A stretch of 64,000 nucleotides of DNA from Mesobacillus subterraneus (GCF_023715485.1 NZ_JAMBOF010000002.1:310001-374000), one strand, 5' to 3'. Numbered from the stretch's first letter, positions 54,614 through 63,541 are shown. The notes: generated from the letters alone by a model not told the origin. Numbers and translations: made by a program.

Positions 54614-56686
54614 TTATTTCATTAGCTCTTCTGCGATGGCTGGCCCGACAACACCTTCACCACCTAAAATTACCGTATCCGAAGATAACCTTTGCTTGAG
54701 GATGCTACGAGTTTCGTCAGACATTTTACTCTGTTCAACTAGAAGCATTTGTGCTTGATCTTTCGCAGCAGCAACAGATCCGGCAAGAGCATCAGCAAAA
54801 CCTCGGCCATTTGCGATATAAAACGCATTCTGTTCGCCAAGCATTTGGGTTATTTTATTTGCTGTAGCAAATCGGTCTGTTCCGCCAATTCTTGAAGCAA
54901 CAGGAAGTTTTTCGAAAACAGCTTTGCTTATGACACCTTCACCGCCGACTGCAATGGTTTCTGATATGCCAGTAAGAGCTTTTTGGGTTTCCTGCGGAAG
55001 GGAATTTCTTTCTGTCAGCAGGATTGGATAACCCTTTTCTGCTGCAATTGAAGCAACAGCAAGAGCATCAGGGAAGTCTCTTCCATATGCAATCACTGCC
55101 TTTTCAGGAACACCGTTCATTGTTCTCAACCGATTGGCGATAAGCATGGCAGTTTCAAACCTGGTTTGCCCGCCGATTCTTTCAAATTCCTGAACGCCAA
55201 GCGTCTTCAGTTGATCGACTACTGATGCCGGTACCGCACCTGTTCCTCCAAGGATCACAGCCTTCTTAGGTGCCAATTCCGAAATCACCTGCATAGTCGG
55301 TCGTGGGAGAGCACTTCGTTTCGATAAAAGAATCGGTGCATCCAATGCATAGGCAAGAGGTGCACCGGCCAGCGCGTCAGGGAAATTTTCACCATCTGTT
55401 ATGATAATCGTGTCCGCATCCGACCAGATATTCCGGGCAATTTCTGCAGCTGTATCATAGCGCGTAGCTCCTCCATGCCGGGTTACACTGCGTTCAAATT
55501 CCACTTCTACCCCTTTTCTTCGCAATTCATCAATCAGCTTTAGGGACTCAGGGCTAAGCGGATTATTTTTCAGATTCACAATTCCTGCAGAAAGGTTTCT
55601 TAAAGGACTGATATCTACAATATTATTGCTCTCTAAATCTATCTCCCCCACAGTTACAGATTCCAGAGCTTTTATGTCTTTTACACTGTTATGGCTAAAA
55701 TCCAGCTTGTAGTCTATATTGCTGGATAAGTTTAACCCCGCTAAACTAGCCAGCATATTATGGCTTAAGTCCAATACCTTAAGTTCTTTCAAACCATTCA
55801 ACGGCTCAAGACTAGTAATTTTATTTCCGCTGGATCTCAAACTGGATAGGCCATGAAGGTTTTGCAAAGGCTCAAGACTGACTACCTCATTCTCACTAAT
55901 ATCCAATTTAAACAACCCGTTCACTTTAATGCCGGCTAATGGAGATAGATCTTTAATGTTATTCCGGGCAAGTTCAATTTCCCCATCTTCCATACTTAAC
56001 CCAGCAAGTGGTGATAAGTCGTATATTTCATTATCATTCGCGTAAAAGAAAGCAAGACTAGCCATCCCTTTTAATGGGGAAATTGTCTTAATCCTGTTTC
56101 CGCTGATTAACAGCGTAGTTAGTTTCTCATGCCCCGCAAGCGGTGATAGGTCAACGACCTGATTGTCGTCCAGGTCAAGATACTCTAGCTCTGAGAGACC
56201 ATTTAATGCCTTTATATCAGAAATTTTATTTTTAAAGAGCGAAAGAGACGTTAGTCCATCAAGCTGTGATAGTCCATCGAGTTCGACAATCTCGTTTTCT
56301 CCCAGACTAAGCCATTGGATATTATTAAGATTTTTCAAATCCTCAACAGACGAAAATCCATTTCGGTCAGCGATTAATGTTTCTAATGCAGTATTACCGT
56401 TTAATTCTCCCAAACCTTTAATTTGATTGTAGGAGATATCCAGCTCTTTAAGCTCAATAGCATATTCAATTCCTTTAAGACTATTAATTTTCTTTTCAGG
56501 CACTAGCAGCGACTGAATCGTTCCCATTTGCTCAGCTGTAATCTCTGAAGTTGGTTTTAGTCCAAGTTGTTCTTTTACAGCTTTTCTAAAATTCTCATCT
56601 GCAATGAATGTGCCGGCCTGTACCGCTGGTGCAGCCAGAGAAAAAATCAATACCAGTGAAAATATCTGTTTCAATATTTTAGACAT
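54614..56686 (-). CDS. Leucine-rich-repeat (internalin-like) protein with CWB2 anchor
   Basis: About 690 aa, secreted (MSKILKQIFSLV...signal ending PAVQA). The N-terminal ~400 residues contain about 14 leucine-rich repeats of 20-22 aa (LKELDISYNQIKGLGEL, LEYLDLDDNQVVDLSPLAG, KVLDLSHNMLASLAGL). The last ~285 residues are three CWB2 repeats (TRHGGATRYDTAAEIAR, ERIGGQTRFETAMLIAN, SRIGGTDRFATANKIT). There is no catalytic motif; LRRs of this type mediate protein-protein or surface contacts. The start at 56686 follows GGGAGGAACT; the frame stays open upstream, inside the previous gene. Sits 34 bases after the C39 peptidase gene, probably co-transcribed. Confidence 0.9.
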   Translation of the reverse strand: MSKILKQIFSLVLIFSLAAPAVQAGTFIADENFRKAVKEQLGLKPTSEITAEQMGTIQSLLVPEKKINSLKGIEYAIELKELDISYNQIKGLGELNGNTALETLIADRNGFSSVEDLKNLNNIQWLSLGENEIVELDGLSQLDGLTSLSLFKNKISDIKALNGLSELEYLDLDDNQVVDLSPLAGHEKLTTLLISGNRIKTISPLKGMASLAFFYANDNEIYDLSPLAGLSMEDGEIELARNNIKDLSPLAGIKVNGLFKLDISENEVVSLEPLQNLHGLSSLRSSGNKITSLEPLNGLKELKVLDLSHNMLASLAGLNLSSNIDYKLDFSHNSVKDIKALESVTVGEIDLESNNIVDISPLRNLSAGIVNLKNNPLSPESLKLIDELRRKGVEVEFERSVTRHGGATRYDTAAEIARNIWSDADTIIITDGENFPDALAGAPLAYALDAPILLSKRSALPRPTMQVISELAPKKAVILGGTGAVPASVVDQLKTLGVQEFERIGGQTRFETAMLIANRLRTMNGVPEKAVIAYGRDFPDALAVASIAAEKGYPILLTERNSLPQETQKALTGISETIAVGGEGVISKAVFEKLPVASRIGGTDRFATANKITQMLGEQNAFYIANGRGFADALAGSVAAAKDQAQMLLVEQSKMSDETRSILKQRLSSDTVILGGEGVVGPAIAEELMK

Positions 56687-56720
56687 AGTTCCTCCCGTAT
56701 TAGTTGTTATAGCCATATTA

Positions 56721-58379
56721 TCAATAGTAGCTAATTGCCTGGCTGCCGTATTGCTTCCAGCCGCCAATGAACTGATTCAGCGGAATGGCTTTATTCTTCT
56801 GCCCATCTAGAGGATCATTAAAGTATACGTATTTAGAGTCATAGCCGGTAATCAAAACGGAATGCTCCTTCATCGTAATCCTGATTTGTCCTTGAGGAGT
56901 ATACCATGTCTGCCAGTACTGATCAGGCACTGGCTTGAACCAGCTGGTTGTGATAACCCATACCGGATGTCCGGCAGAAACATAGTTCAATACCTCATCA
57001 AACGATTGACCTGACAGATTAACAACCCTATTAGGCATATATTGATTGGCCAGCTCCTCAATCGGGCCATTGAAAACGCCGAAGCCCGGCTTGCTGAAGG
57101 TATACATATTCCCTACAAATCCATAGTTTGGATTACCAAAGTAAATCTTCAACCCTATTTTCCGATACGGAGTAGGATCCTTCTTCACCTGTAAGGCAAG
57201 AGTCATTTTATTTGAGCTGATCCCTGCCGAACCAAGCATCATGCTCAAGGATGTCACCTCACATCCCCTGTTTAATTCTGGCATCTGCCTGACAATTGGG
57301 GCATATAACTTTTTGGAAATTGCTCTCTGAGCTGAAGTGACGACTAACTTGCTTTCTGGACTCTTATTATTATTTTGATCATAAGTATATACATGGAACA
57401 CAGTACCGCTTTTATGTAATGGCATAGGTACAGAGAAATCTCCATACGAATTCGCTCTGACTGTTTTGTAATATTTTGAATTCCTATTCACGTAAATTAA
57501 TGCACTTGGAATTGATTTTCCAGAGATAGAAAACGATTTATCAGAAACAGCATTCAGCTTAGGTGCCGGCGGGGAGATTTTATCTGCTACCGTTACTGCA
57601 GCAGTCCCGCTTTTCCTCCCTGCCCCATCAACCGCATAGGCTGTCACTTTTATTCCTGCCTCAAGGGGCTTGCCACCATCCAGGGCTATTTTGAAGCTAT
57701 TTGTCTCATTGATTTGTGTAGAATACACCTGCTGATTGTTGAGCTGGATATATACTGTACTTCCTTTGTCTGCCTGACCTGAAATGACCTTATCAAGGTT
57801 CGAGATTGGACCCAACACAGGAGTTTGCGGCGGAAGAGCCTCCTTAATAGTGATTTCGCTAGAACTCTTGACTCCATTTCTTTCTGAGATGACAGTAACG
57901 ACAGTACCTGCCTGTAAAAGACTAGATGGTTTGAATTCGAAGGCTCCGGTTGCTTGATCAAATTTATTTAATTCCAAAGCCTTACCACCAGCAGATGCTG
58001 ATAGATTCACACCACTTTTCGCAATACCCGACAAAATTCTCACACTATCATTGACCGGATTCACTTTTACTGCTGGTTCATAATTTACTATTAAATCAAC
58101 CTTCTTCTTACCAAAGAATTTAATCCTTAGCTCTGAAGGCTTCAATTTTTCGCTAAATATTATAGAAAAAGAATGATTTAAGACATATCCCTTTCCAATT
58201 GTCTTCCCATTGGCTATAACCTGTATTCGCCCTTTTTCCACCGCTGTACCGCTGATCCTTGTTTCAGTTATTTCTGCAACTTTGATTGAATCAATTTCTG
58301 CAGCACTCGGCTTAGCGACAGGCACAGAAAAGATAACAAGTAAAACTAGCAAAAATATAAAATATGATTTTCTATACAT
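56721..58379 (-). CDS. Secreted C39-like cysteine peptidase with Ig-like domains
   Basis: 552 aa. Signal-peptide/anchor at the N-terminus (SYFIFLLVLLVIFSVPVA), then three to four beta-rich Ig-like repeats (about 30-340; VNDSVRILSGIAKSGVNL, GQADKGSTVYIQLNN, SISGKSIPSALIYVNRN). C-terminal ~190 residues are a C39_2-type papain-fold domain with catalytic Cys in RGCEVTSLSMML (~372), His in MKEHSVLITGYD and Asp in YFNDPLDG. No ABC transporter accompanies it, so it is not a bacteriocin maturation system. It may process surface proteins or peptides; no substrate is evident. It begins the operon with the LRR-CWB2 gene. Confidence 0.85.
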   Translation of the reverse strand: MYRKSYFIFLLVLLVIFSVPVAKPSAAEIDSIKVAEITETRISGTAVEKGRIQVIANGKTIGKGYVLNHSFSIIFSEKLKPSELRIKFFGKKKVDLIVNYEPAVKVNPVNDSVRILSGIAKSGVNLSASAGGKALELNKFDQATGAFEFKPSSLLQAGTVVTVISERNGVKSSSEITIKEALPPQTPVLGPISNLDKVISGQADKGSTVYIQLNNQQVYSTQINETNSFKIALDGGKPLEAGIKVTAYAVDGAGRKSGTAAVTVADKISPPAPKLNAVSDKSFSISGKSIPSALIYVNRNSKYYKTVRANSYGDFSVPMPLHKSGTVFHVYTYDQNNNKSPESKLVVTSAQRAISKKLYAPIVRQMPELNRGCEVTSLSMMLGSAGISSNKMTLALQVKKDPTPYRKIGLKIYFGNPNYGFVGNMYTFSKPGFGVFNGPIEELANQYMPNRVVNLSGQSFDEVLNYVSAGHPVWVITTSWFKPVPDQYWQTWYTPQGQIRITMKEHSVLITGYDSKYVYFNDPLDGQKNKAIPLNQFIGGWKQYGSQAISYY

Positions 58380-58657
58380 GATTCCCTCCTAATTCTTTTA
58401 TACTATAGATATATAGTAAAATTTTACCTAATACAAGGGAAAGTTACTAGATTCTTAGAAATTAAAAGCTCAATGATTAGGGTAATATTATGTAGTTAAA
58501 TGGAATAAAGTGATCAAATACCTATTTTTTCATTAATGATCAAATTATAATTGCCGTTGTCGAATTCTGACACAGAATTGGGAAATGATCAGCACATTGA
58601 CATCAAGCTTAGTCAAAGGTTATGAGATGCTAAACCACAGATTAAGGGGTGATACCA

Positions 58658-58819
58658 TTGTTACTGGAATTAGATAATAATAATGCAATCTGTGAGGAAC
58701 TAGATAAACACGAATATGTCGTAGTAAGCAGAAAGACAGGAAACAGACATAGCCTGGTCGGGCAACTACTAACCGTTGTGTATGAGACAAGGGAAGGAGT
58801 GATTGTTGTCGGAAACTGA
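58658..58819 (+). CDS. Small protein, function unknown
   Basis: 53 codons with TTG start behind AAGGGGTGATACCA. The predicted peptide is soluble and acidic then basic (LELDNNNAICEELDKHEYVV, SRKTGNRHSLVGQLLTVVYE). A TTGACA-N18-TATGAG promoter-like pair precedes it by about 40 bases. No family recognised. The real reading frame is supported only by its ribosome site and openness. Confidence 0.5.
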   Translation: MLLELDNNNAICEELDKHEYVVVSRKTGNRHSLVGQLLTVVYETREGVIVVGN

Positions 58820-58955
58820 ATAGATAGTAAACCTGCTGTCCGATAAGGTTATAAAAAAAAACACTTTTCCTTTACCGACAACAGACGAATCGGGCCATTT
58901 GATTCAACCACATTACTTGGTATTCAACGGCCAAAATGGTAATAGGGAGGCTATG

Positions 58956-59390
58956 ATGAATCAACCAATTGTTATTCAAAATACTACTTCAACATATAAA
59001 TGGAAAAACATATTTCAATATGTATTAACTTATTGCGATCGATTCAACGTTACATTTCCTGCCGGAGAATTTGATGTAGAAAACCCCTTAATGGGTGGGA
59101 AATACGAATTTGAACTTTTAAAAGACCTTGCAGTTAAAAAAGCGATTGAGATGGATGAGGGAATTGTCTTAAGCGGCAAACTTACTAAAGACTCTGCGGC
59201 TTTATTTGAACAATACATGGCACCATCATATGATGGGTTCAAACCCGTCTTATGGAATTTCCAGTTGTTGAAGGGTCATGAACCCATTTTAGAAGTATCT
59301 GATTTTACTGTCTGCTTTTTGTATAAGTCTGTTCCAATAGAACATTTTTTAGAAAAAGAGAACATAGATATCAATTCATTAGATAACTAA
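58956..59390 (+). CDS. Hypothetical protein
   Basis: About 144 aa, soluble, no signal peptide or membrane segment. Contains NQPIVIQNTTSTYKWKNIFQ, YCDRFNVTFPAGEFD and FKPVLWNFQLLKGHEPILE; aromatic-rich and probably an alpha/beta fold. GGGAGG lies five bases before the ATG at 58956 (a first ATG at 58953 is too close). No recognised family. It lies alone between the small gene at 58658 and a riboswitch. Confidence 0.7.
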   Translation: MNQPIVIQNTTSTYKWKNIFQYVLTYCDRFNVTFPAGEFDVENPLMGGKYEFELLKDLAVKKAIEMDEGIVLSGKLTKDSAALFEQYMAPSYDGFKPVLWNFQLLKGHEPILEVSDFTVCFLYKSVPIEHFLEKENIDINSLDN

Positions 59391-59591
59391 TTATTAACTA
59401 TTTGTTTTTAAAGTCGGCTTTACATTAAGTTTACCGTCTCGATTAAAACACGAGAACCGTTTAAGCCAGACAACACTTGAACCATCCCTCTATGCTTTTT
59501 AAATTACGAATGGTTTTCCTTTATTACAATCCAACGACAAAATGTGACAAATTACCTATTTTTTCACATTGTTCATAAAGTTATAATTTAG

Positions 59592-59673
59592 AAGGCAAAT
59601 CTCTTGAAAAAGGGTGACGCAAAGCTAAAGGGGCTTCCGTCTTGTGACGAAGTCAGCCAGCTGCCATCAAAGA
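59592..59673 (+). promoter_or_regulatory. Cyclic-di-GMP-I (GEMM) riboswitch, second copy
   Basis: Landmarks in order: GGCAAA (59594), a GAAA loop in CTCTTGAAAAAGGG, the conserved GACGCAAAGCT (59616-59626), GGGGCTTCC, then GTCAGCCAGCTGCC (about 59651-59665), whose end pairs with GGCA. A TATAAT -10 lies at 59582-59587, only a few bases before the aptamer. No terminator stem is visible before the following gene, and the aptamer end is just 20 bases from the AAAGGAG Shine-Dalgarno, so translational control is more likely than termination. Confidence 0.8.
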
Positions 59674-59690
59674 TAAAGGAGACAAATTTG

Positions 59691-59828
59691 ATGTCGAACT
59701 ATCAGTTCCTCACACCGGAAGAAAAGCAACGGAAAAAGCAAAGGAACAAAACGATATTGTATGCATCCCTGCTTCTCTCTACGGTAGTGATTAGTGCACT
59801 TGTAACGATACTTGCCAATCAAATCTAA
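59691..59828 (+). CDS. Small single-pass membrane protein under c-di-GMP control
   Basis: 45 aa with ATG at 59691 behind AAAGGAG. A hydrophilic, lysine-rich N-terminus (TPEEKQRKKQRNK) leads to one transmembrane helix (TILYASLLLSTVVISALV). Likely a membrane-anchored regulator or partner; no family recognised. It is placed directly behind a c-di-GMP riboswitch and ended by a terminator, so it is a single-gene unit. Confidence 0.75.
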   Translation: MSNYQFLTPEEKQRKKQRNKTILYASLLLSTVVISALVTILANQI

Positions 59829-59863
59829 GATATCAACATCATAGAATTAGAAATACACACGAT

Positions 59864-59890
59864 CCCAACTCTATGTTGGGATTTTTCGTT
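59864..59890 (+). terminator. Terminator
   Basis: ATCCCAAC, loop, GTTGGGAT then TTTTC. Confidence 0.85.
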
Positions 59891-59979
59891 TTCATCTTTT
59901 GTATATTAAAGAATCCAACAAGGAATAATTTTTATAACTAATGGGTATATTCATATAAAAGGCCACGGGATGTGATGGT

Positions 59980-60090
59980 ATGGAACACGAAGGAAATTTC
60001 GCAGTAGGGTTCTCATGGGCATTTTCATTAAGCATACCGCTTTGGATTTCATTTCTAGGTTGGATTAAATTATTGTTTATGAACTTGTAA
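59980..60090 (+). CDS. Small membrane peptide A (paralogue of B)
   Basis: 36 aa, ATG at 59980, preceded by the extended ribosome site GGGATGTGATGGT. It has one hydrophobic segment with two aromatic motifs: GNFAVGFSWA and SLSIPLWISFLGWIKLL. In its first 31 residues 25 are identical to peptide B at 61397. No family recognised. It ends just before a strong terminator and lies upstream of the second LCP gene. Confidence 0.75.
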   Translation: MEHEGNFAVGFSWAFSLSIPLWISFLGWIKLLFMNL

Positions 60091-60116
60091 GTTATTATAT
60101 CCAGTACAAATTGAAG

Positions 60117-60152
60117 CAGCATCCACTATACGAGTGGATGCTGCTTTCTAAT
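60117..60152 (+). terminator. Terminator
   Basis: AGCAGCATCCACT, loop, AGTGGATGCTGCT then TTC, after peptide A. Confidence 0.88.
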
Positions 60153-60240
60153 TTCAAAAAAAAGGATATTCAAAGGATTACTTTTTTGGTATTCTATATG
60201 TCAGATGTTAAGTTATTTTGTCATACTATGGGGGTCAAAA

Positions 60241-61176
60241 ATGAGAGCCGGAAAACATACAGGAAAGAAGAAGCGCACATGGCTCCGCGTCATTGGAGTC
60301 ATTTTTCTTTTATTGATTTTAGGTGTGGGAGCTTATGCTTATAGTGTCTATTCCTCCCTTACCAAAGCAGTTGATACCATGCATCAGCCAATCAAACGAG
60401 AAAAATCAGAGAAAAGGGTCGAAGAAATCACACTTGATAAGAAGGAACCTTTTTCAGTACTAATGCTAGGAGTCGATGAGCGTTCGGGTGACCGCGGAAG
60501 ATCAGATACAATGATTGTCCTAACGGTAAATCCTGAAGAAAAATCCACAAAAATGCTGAGTATCCCACGTGATACAAGAACTGAAATCATTGGAAAAGGC
60601 TTCGACGATAAGATTAACCATGCCTATGCGTTTGGCGGGGTAGAAATGTCCATGAATACAGTAGAAAACTTCCTGGATATCCCGGTTGATTACTATATGC
60701 AAATCAACATGGAAAGCTTTAAGGAAATTGTAGATGCAGTCGGGGGAGTAACAGTCAATAACACACTCGATTTCACTTATGAAGGAGTTCATTTTCCAAA
60801 AGGGGAACTTGTCCTCAATGGTGAAAAAGCTTTGAAATATTCGAGGATGCGTTATGAAGACCCTAGGGGCGACTTCGGAAGGCAAACAAGACAGCGACAA
60901 ATTATCCAAGGAGTTATTAACAAAGGCGCCAGCTTCTCATCGTTAACGAAGTTTGATGAGATCTTTGCCGCACTTGGCAAAAACGTAAAAACTAACCTTA
61001 CTTTTGATGAAATGGTCGATATTCAAAAGAATTATAAAGAAGCAGGCAAGAATATTCAACAAATGGAAATCAAGGGTTCGGGAACGAAAATCAATAGGGT
61101 GTATTATTTAATGGTTCCGGATAGTGAAAAACAAAGAGTTCAAAGTGAACTTAAAAGCCATTTAAATCTTCAATAG
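60241..61176 (+). CDS. LytR-CpsA-Psr (LCP) family protein, second copy
   Basis: About 311 aa. Basic N-terminus, one membrane anchor (LRVIGVIFLLLILGVGAYAY), then the LCP domain: VLMLGVDERSGDRGRSDTMI, SIPRDTRTEII, KINHAYAFGGVEMSMNTVEN, ALKYSRMRYEDPRGDFGR. Enzyme of the polymer-to-peptidoglycan ligase type. Start at 60241 follows TGGGGG. Unlike the 18536 copy it is not near polymer genes but between two paralogous membrane peptides. Confidence 0.92.
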   Translation: MRAGKHTGKKKRTWLRVIGVIFLLLILGVGAYAYSVYSSLTKAVDTMHQPIKREKSEKRVEEITLDKKEPFSVLMLGVDERSGDRGRSDTMIVLTVNPEEKSTKMLSIPRDTRTEIIGKGFDDKINHAYAFGGVEMSMNTVENFLDIPVDYYMQINMESFKEIVDAVGGVTVNNTLDFTYEGVHFPKGELVLNGEKALKYSRMRYEDPRGDFGRQTRQRQIIQGVINKGASFSSLTKFDEIFAALGKNVKTNLTFDEMVDIQKNYKEAGKNIQQMEIKGSGTKINRVYYLMVPDSEKQRVQSELKSHLNLQ

Positions 61177-61190
61177 TCATGGAGAAAAAA

Positions 61191-61222
61191 TGGAGGGTGA
61201 CGAATTCGTCACCCTCCTTCTT
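61191..61222 (+). terminator. Terminator of second LCP gene
   Basis: A perfect inverted repeat GGAGGGTGACGA / TCGTCACCCTCC with TTCTTC after it, just past the stop. Confidence 0.9.
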
Positions 61223-61396
61223 CAATATTATGATAAAAAACTCCAATTATTTATTGACCGCCTGACAAAGCTTGTCCAAGTTGGTCATTAAAAGTAGATA
61301 TTTGAAGATGAAAATCACAGCTCACACAAAGGTTATTCCTGACACAGCACGGAATATAATTATTACGAATGAAAAATCCTGCCAGGATGTGATGTT

Positions 61397-61510
61397 ATGA
61401 ACCGTGAAGGTAATTTCGCATTAGGCTTCTCATGGGCAGTCACACTTAGTATACCGCTTTGGATATCCTTTTTAGGCTGGATTAAACTTGTATTGATCTT
61501 TATAAAGTAA
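61397..61510 (+). CDS. Small membrane peptide B (paralogue of A)
   Basis: 37 aa, ATG at 61397 behind AGGATGTGATGTT. The motif set is the same as in peptide A: GNFALGFSWA and TLSIPLWISFLGWIKLV, then LIFIK. Conservation of both protein and Shine-Dalgarno region in two separate copies is good evidence that it is a real gene. It is followed by a strong terminator. Function unknown. Confidence 0.78.
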   Translation: MNREGNFALGFSWAVTLSIPLWISFLGWIKLVLIFIK

Positions 61511-61517
61511 TAAAAAT

Positions 61518-61562
61518 CAGCCCCTTATAAAACTTTTTTTAAGTTATATAAGGGGCTGATCA
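61518..61562 (+). terminator. Terminator of peptide B
   Basis: ATCAGCCCCTTATA, loop, TATAAGGGGCTGAT with a U-rich loop side. Confidence 0.8.
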
Positions 61563-61576
61563 ATTAAGTCATTAAG

Positions 61577-61771
61577 CTAAAAAGTCTGCACTTTTGCCAT
61601 AACGTCTCTTTTGATGTCCTGAAGATTTACATGACTGTCTTCTAATATTTCTGCTTTTACAGGAAAGTAAAACTTCGCTTCATGTGCAGTGCCACTAGAG
61701 TGTAGACAGAACCAAGAGCCAGCAGCGAAATGATAAACAAGAACGATAGACTTTAGCAGTTCAATTGACTC
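61577..61771 (-). pseudogene. Possible gene remnant, no start codon
   Basis: An open minus-strand frame of 64 codons between two stops, with no ATG/GTG/TTG near its beginning. The translation looks protein-like (VYHFAAGSWFCLHSSGTAH, KAEILEDSHVNLQDIKRDVM, AKVQTF), suggesting the C-terminal end of a lost gene. No family assigned. Codon use is coherent but the fragment is short. Confidence 0.35.
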
Positions 61772-62061
61772 TTAGCATAACATCTTAAATCTGCAATTGC
61801 CTACCAATCTCATGTGTCAATCAGTCACTATACTATTTCTGATACTATCCTTTTTTCTTTCTTTTGACACAGTAAAAATCCAATCATTAAAGCATCATCA
61901 GATTGCCAGTCAGTACTACACATTCCCCTACAAGCGACCCCAACAAATCAGCATCCGGATCGATGGCTATCGAGTATACCATCGCCCACTTCATTTCCAT
62001 TGCGCATGGTTCCCTCATAAGTAACTTCATCATCAGATTTATAAATTTACTATAATTACAG
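61772..62061. other. Gap with no supported gene
   Basis: 290 bases between the remnant and the permease. Short open frames on both strands have no credible ribosome sites. The whole 61511-62061 stretch seems a region of gene decay. Confidence 0.5.
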
Positions 62062-63504
62062 TTAAATAAGACCTGTAACCTTGTAAACTGCAATAATGAT
62101 GAATACAGCCAATGTTTTAATAATGGTAATGACAAAAATATCTTTATAAGACTGCTTATGAGTCAGTCCCGTAACAGCAAGCAACGTAATAACCGCTCCG
62201 TTGTGTGGAAGTGTATCCATACCGCCGGATGCCATCGAGATGACGCGGTGCATTACCTCTGGCGGAATATTGAACTCAGTGATTGCTTTCATATACGTAT
62301 CAGCCATTGCGCTGAGGGCGATTCCCATTCCGCCTGAAGCCGATCCGGTTACACCGGCAAGCGTAGTGGTTGTGACAGCTCCGTTTACAAGCGGGTCAGT
62401 GAATGTGCTGGAGATTCCTTTGCTTACAACGGAGAAGCCTGGAAGAGAAGAGATGACCCCGCCGAACCCGTATTCTGCTCCGGTGTTCATCGATGCAAGC
62501 AATGCACCGCCGATTGCTGTGTTGACGCCAATTTTGAAGCCGCCTGTAACCTTCTTCCAGTCATATAGAAGTGTAGCCAGAATACCAAGGATCAGCGCCA
62601 GTTCAACGGACCAGATTCCGACTACTCCGGATATTTGAACTGTACCGTATGAATCGAGGCCGATTTTGGAAAAATCGAAGCCATTCTGATACCATTTTGG
62701 CAGATTCACCGTGAAGAACTTGTTGGCGACTCCTACAAGCACCAATGGCACGAAAGCCATTACTGCTCTTAATGTGCTAGTTTTAGCAGTCATATCAATG
62801 CTGTTGATGCCTTCCACGAGCGCATCAGCCTCAGCAGCTGCAGCGGATTCAGCGTTATCAAATCCGTAGAATCCTTCGCCGCGCCTGGCAGCTTTCTTTC
62901 GAAGTGTTTCAAGGTAAAGCATACCTAATACGAAGACTAGAATCGCACCAATGATACCGAGTACAGGGGCAGCGTAAATATCTGTCCCAAAAAAGCTGGT
63001 TGGGATAACGTTCTGGATCTGTGGTGTTCCTGGAAGTGCGTCCATCGTAAATGTGAACGCTCCAAGTGCGATTGTTCCCGGAATAAGCCTCTTAGGGATG
63101 TTCGCCTGCCTGAATAAGTTTTTTGCAAAAGGATAGATGGCAAATACGACTACGAACAGGCTCACACCGCTGTATGTTAAAATTGCGCCCATCAGCACGA
63201 TTGCAAGGATTGCGCGGGTGCCGCCGACCAATTTAATGATCGATTTGGCGATTAATTCAGCAATACCTGACATTTCGACTACCTTACCGAAGATCGCACC
63301 AAGCAAGAAAACAGGGAAGTAGTTCTTAATGAAACCGACCATTTTCTCCATGAAGATGTTGCTGAAAAAAGGAAGCACATGGCTTGGGTCAGTCAGCAGC
63401 ACGGCTAGTAATGCAGCGATTGGTGCAAAAAGGATTACTGAATACCCTTTATATGCCGTGAACATCAATAATCCAAGCGCTAAAAGTATAATGAATAGCT
63501 CCAT
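62062..63504 (-). CDS. GntP-family permease
   Basis: 480 aa with around 12-14 membrane segments. GntP-family phrases: GYSVILFAPIAALLAVLL, PVFLLGAIFGKVVEMSGIAE, LTYSGVSLFVVVFAIYPFAK, and the C-terminal SMASGGMDTLPHNGAVITLL. The family imports gluconate or other small organic acids with protons. The CoA-transferase gene that precedes it on the same strand, 37 bases away, points to a short-chain acid or keto-acid as substrate rather than gluconate (inference). Confidence 0.9.
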   Translation of the reverse strand: MELFIILLALGLLMFTAYKGYSVILFAPIAALLAVLLTDPSHVLPFFSNIFMEKMVGFIKNYFPVFLLGAIFGKVVEMSGIAELIAKSIIKLVGGTRAILAIVLMGAILTYSGVSLFVVVFAIYPFAKNLFRQANIPKRLIPGTIALGAFTFTMDALPGTPQIQNVIPTSFFGTDIYAAPVLGIIGAILVFVLGMLYLETLRKKAARRGEGFYGFDNAESAAAAEADALVEGINSIDMTAKTSTLRAVMAFVPLVLVGVANKFFTVNLPKWYQNGFDFSKIGLDSYGTVQISGVVGIWSVELALILGILATLLYDWKKVTGGFKIGVNTAIGGALLASMNTGAEYGFGGVISSLPGFSVVSKGISSTFTDPLVNGAVTTTTLAGVTGSASGGMGIALSAMADTYMKAITEFNIPPEVMHRVISMASGGMDTLPHNGAVITLLAVTGLTHKQSYKDIFVITIIKTLAVFIIIAVYKVTGLI

Positions 63505-63541
63505 ATTAGGAAGTCCTCTCTAAAACACAAGTTATGATTTA

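Noticed and set aside
56721-58379. Bacteriocin processing and export system
   Set aside because: No ABC transporter, GG-leader peptide or immunity gene is near; the protein itself is secreted.
59604-59690. N-terminal extension of the small membrane protein through the riboswitch
   Set aside because: The region is the conserved aptamer; AAAGGAG and ATG at 59691 mark the true start.
61887-62057. Minus-strand frame with a MORN-like phrase (YEGTMRNGNEVGDG)
   Set aside because: Only one motif, frame ends soon after and no ribosome site; may be chance or decay.
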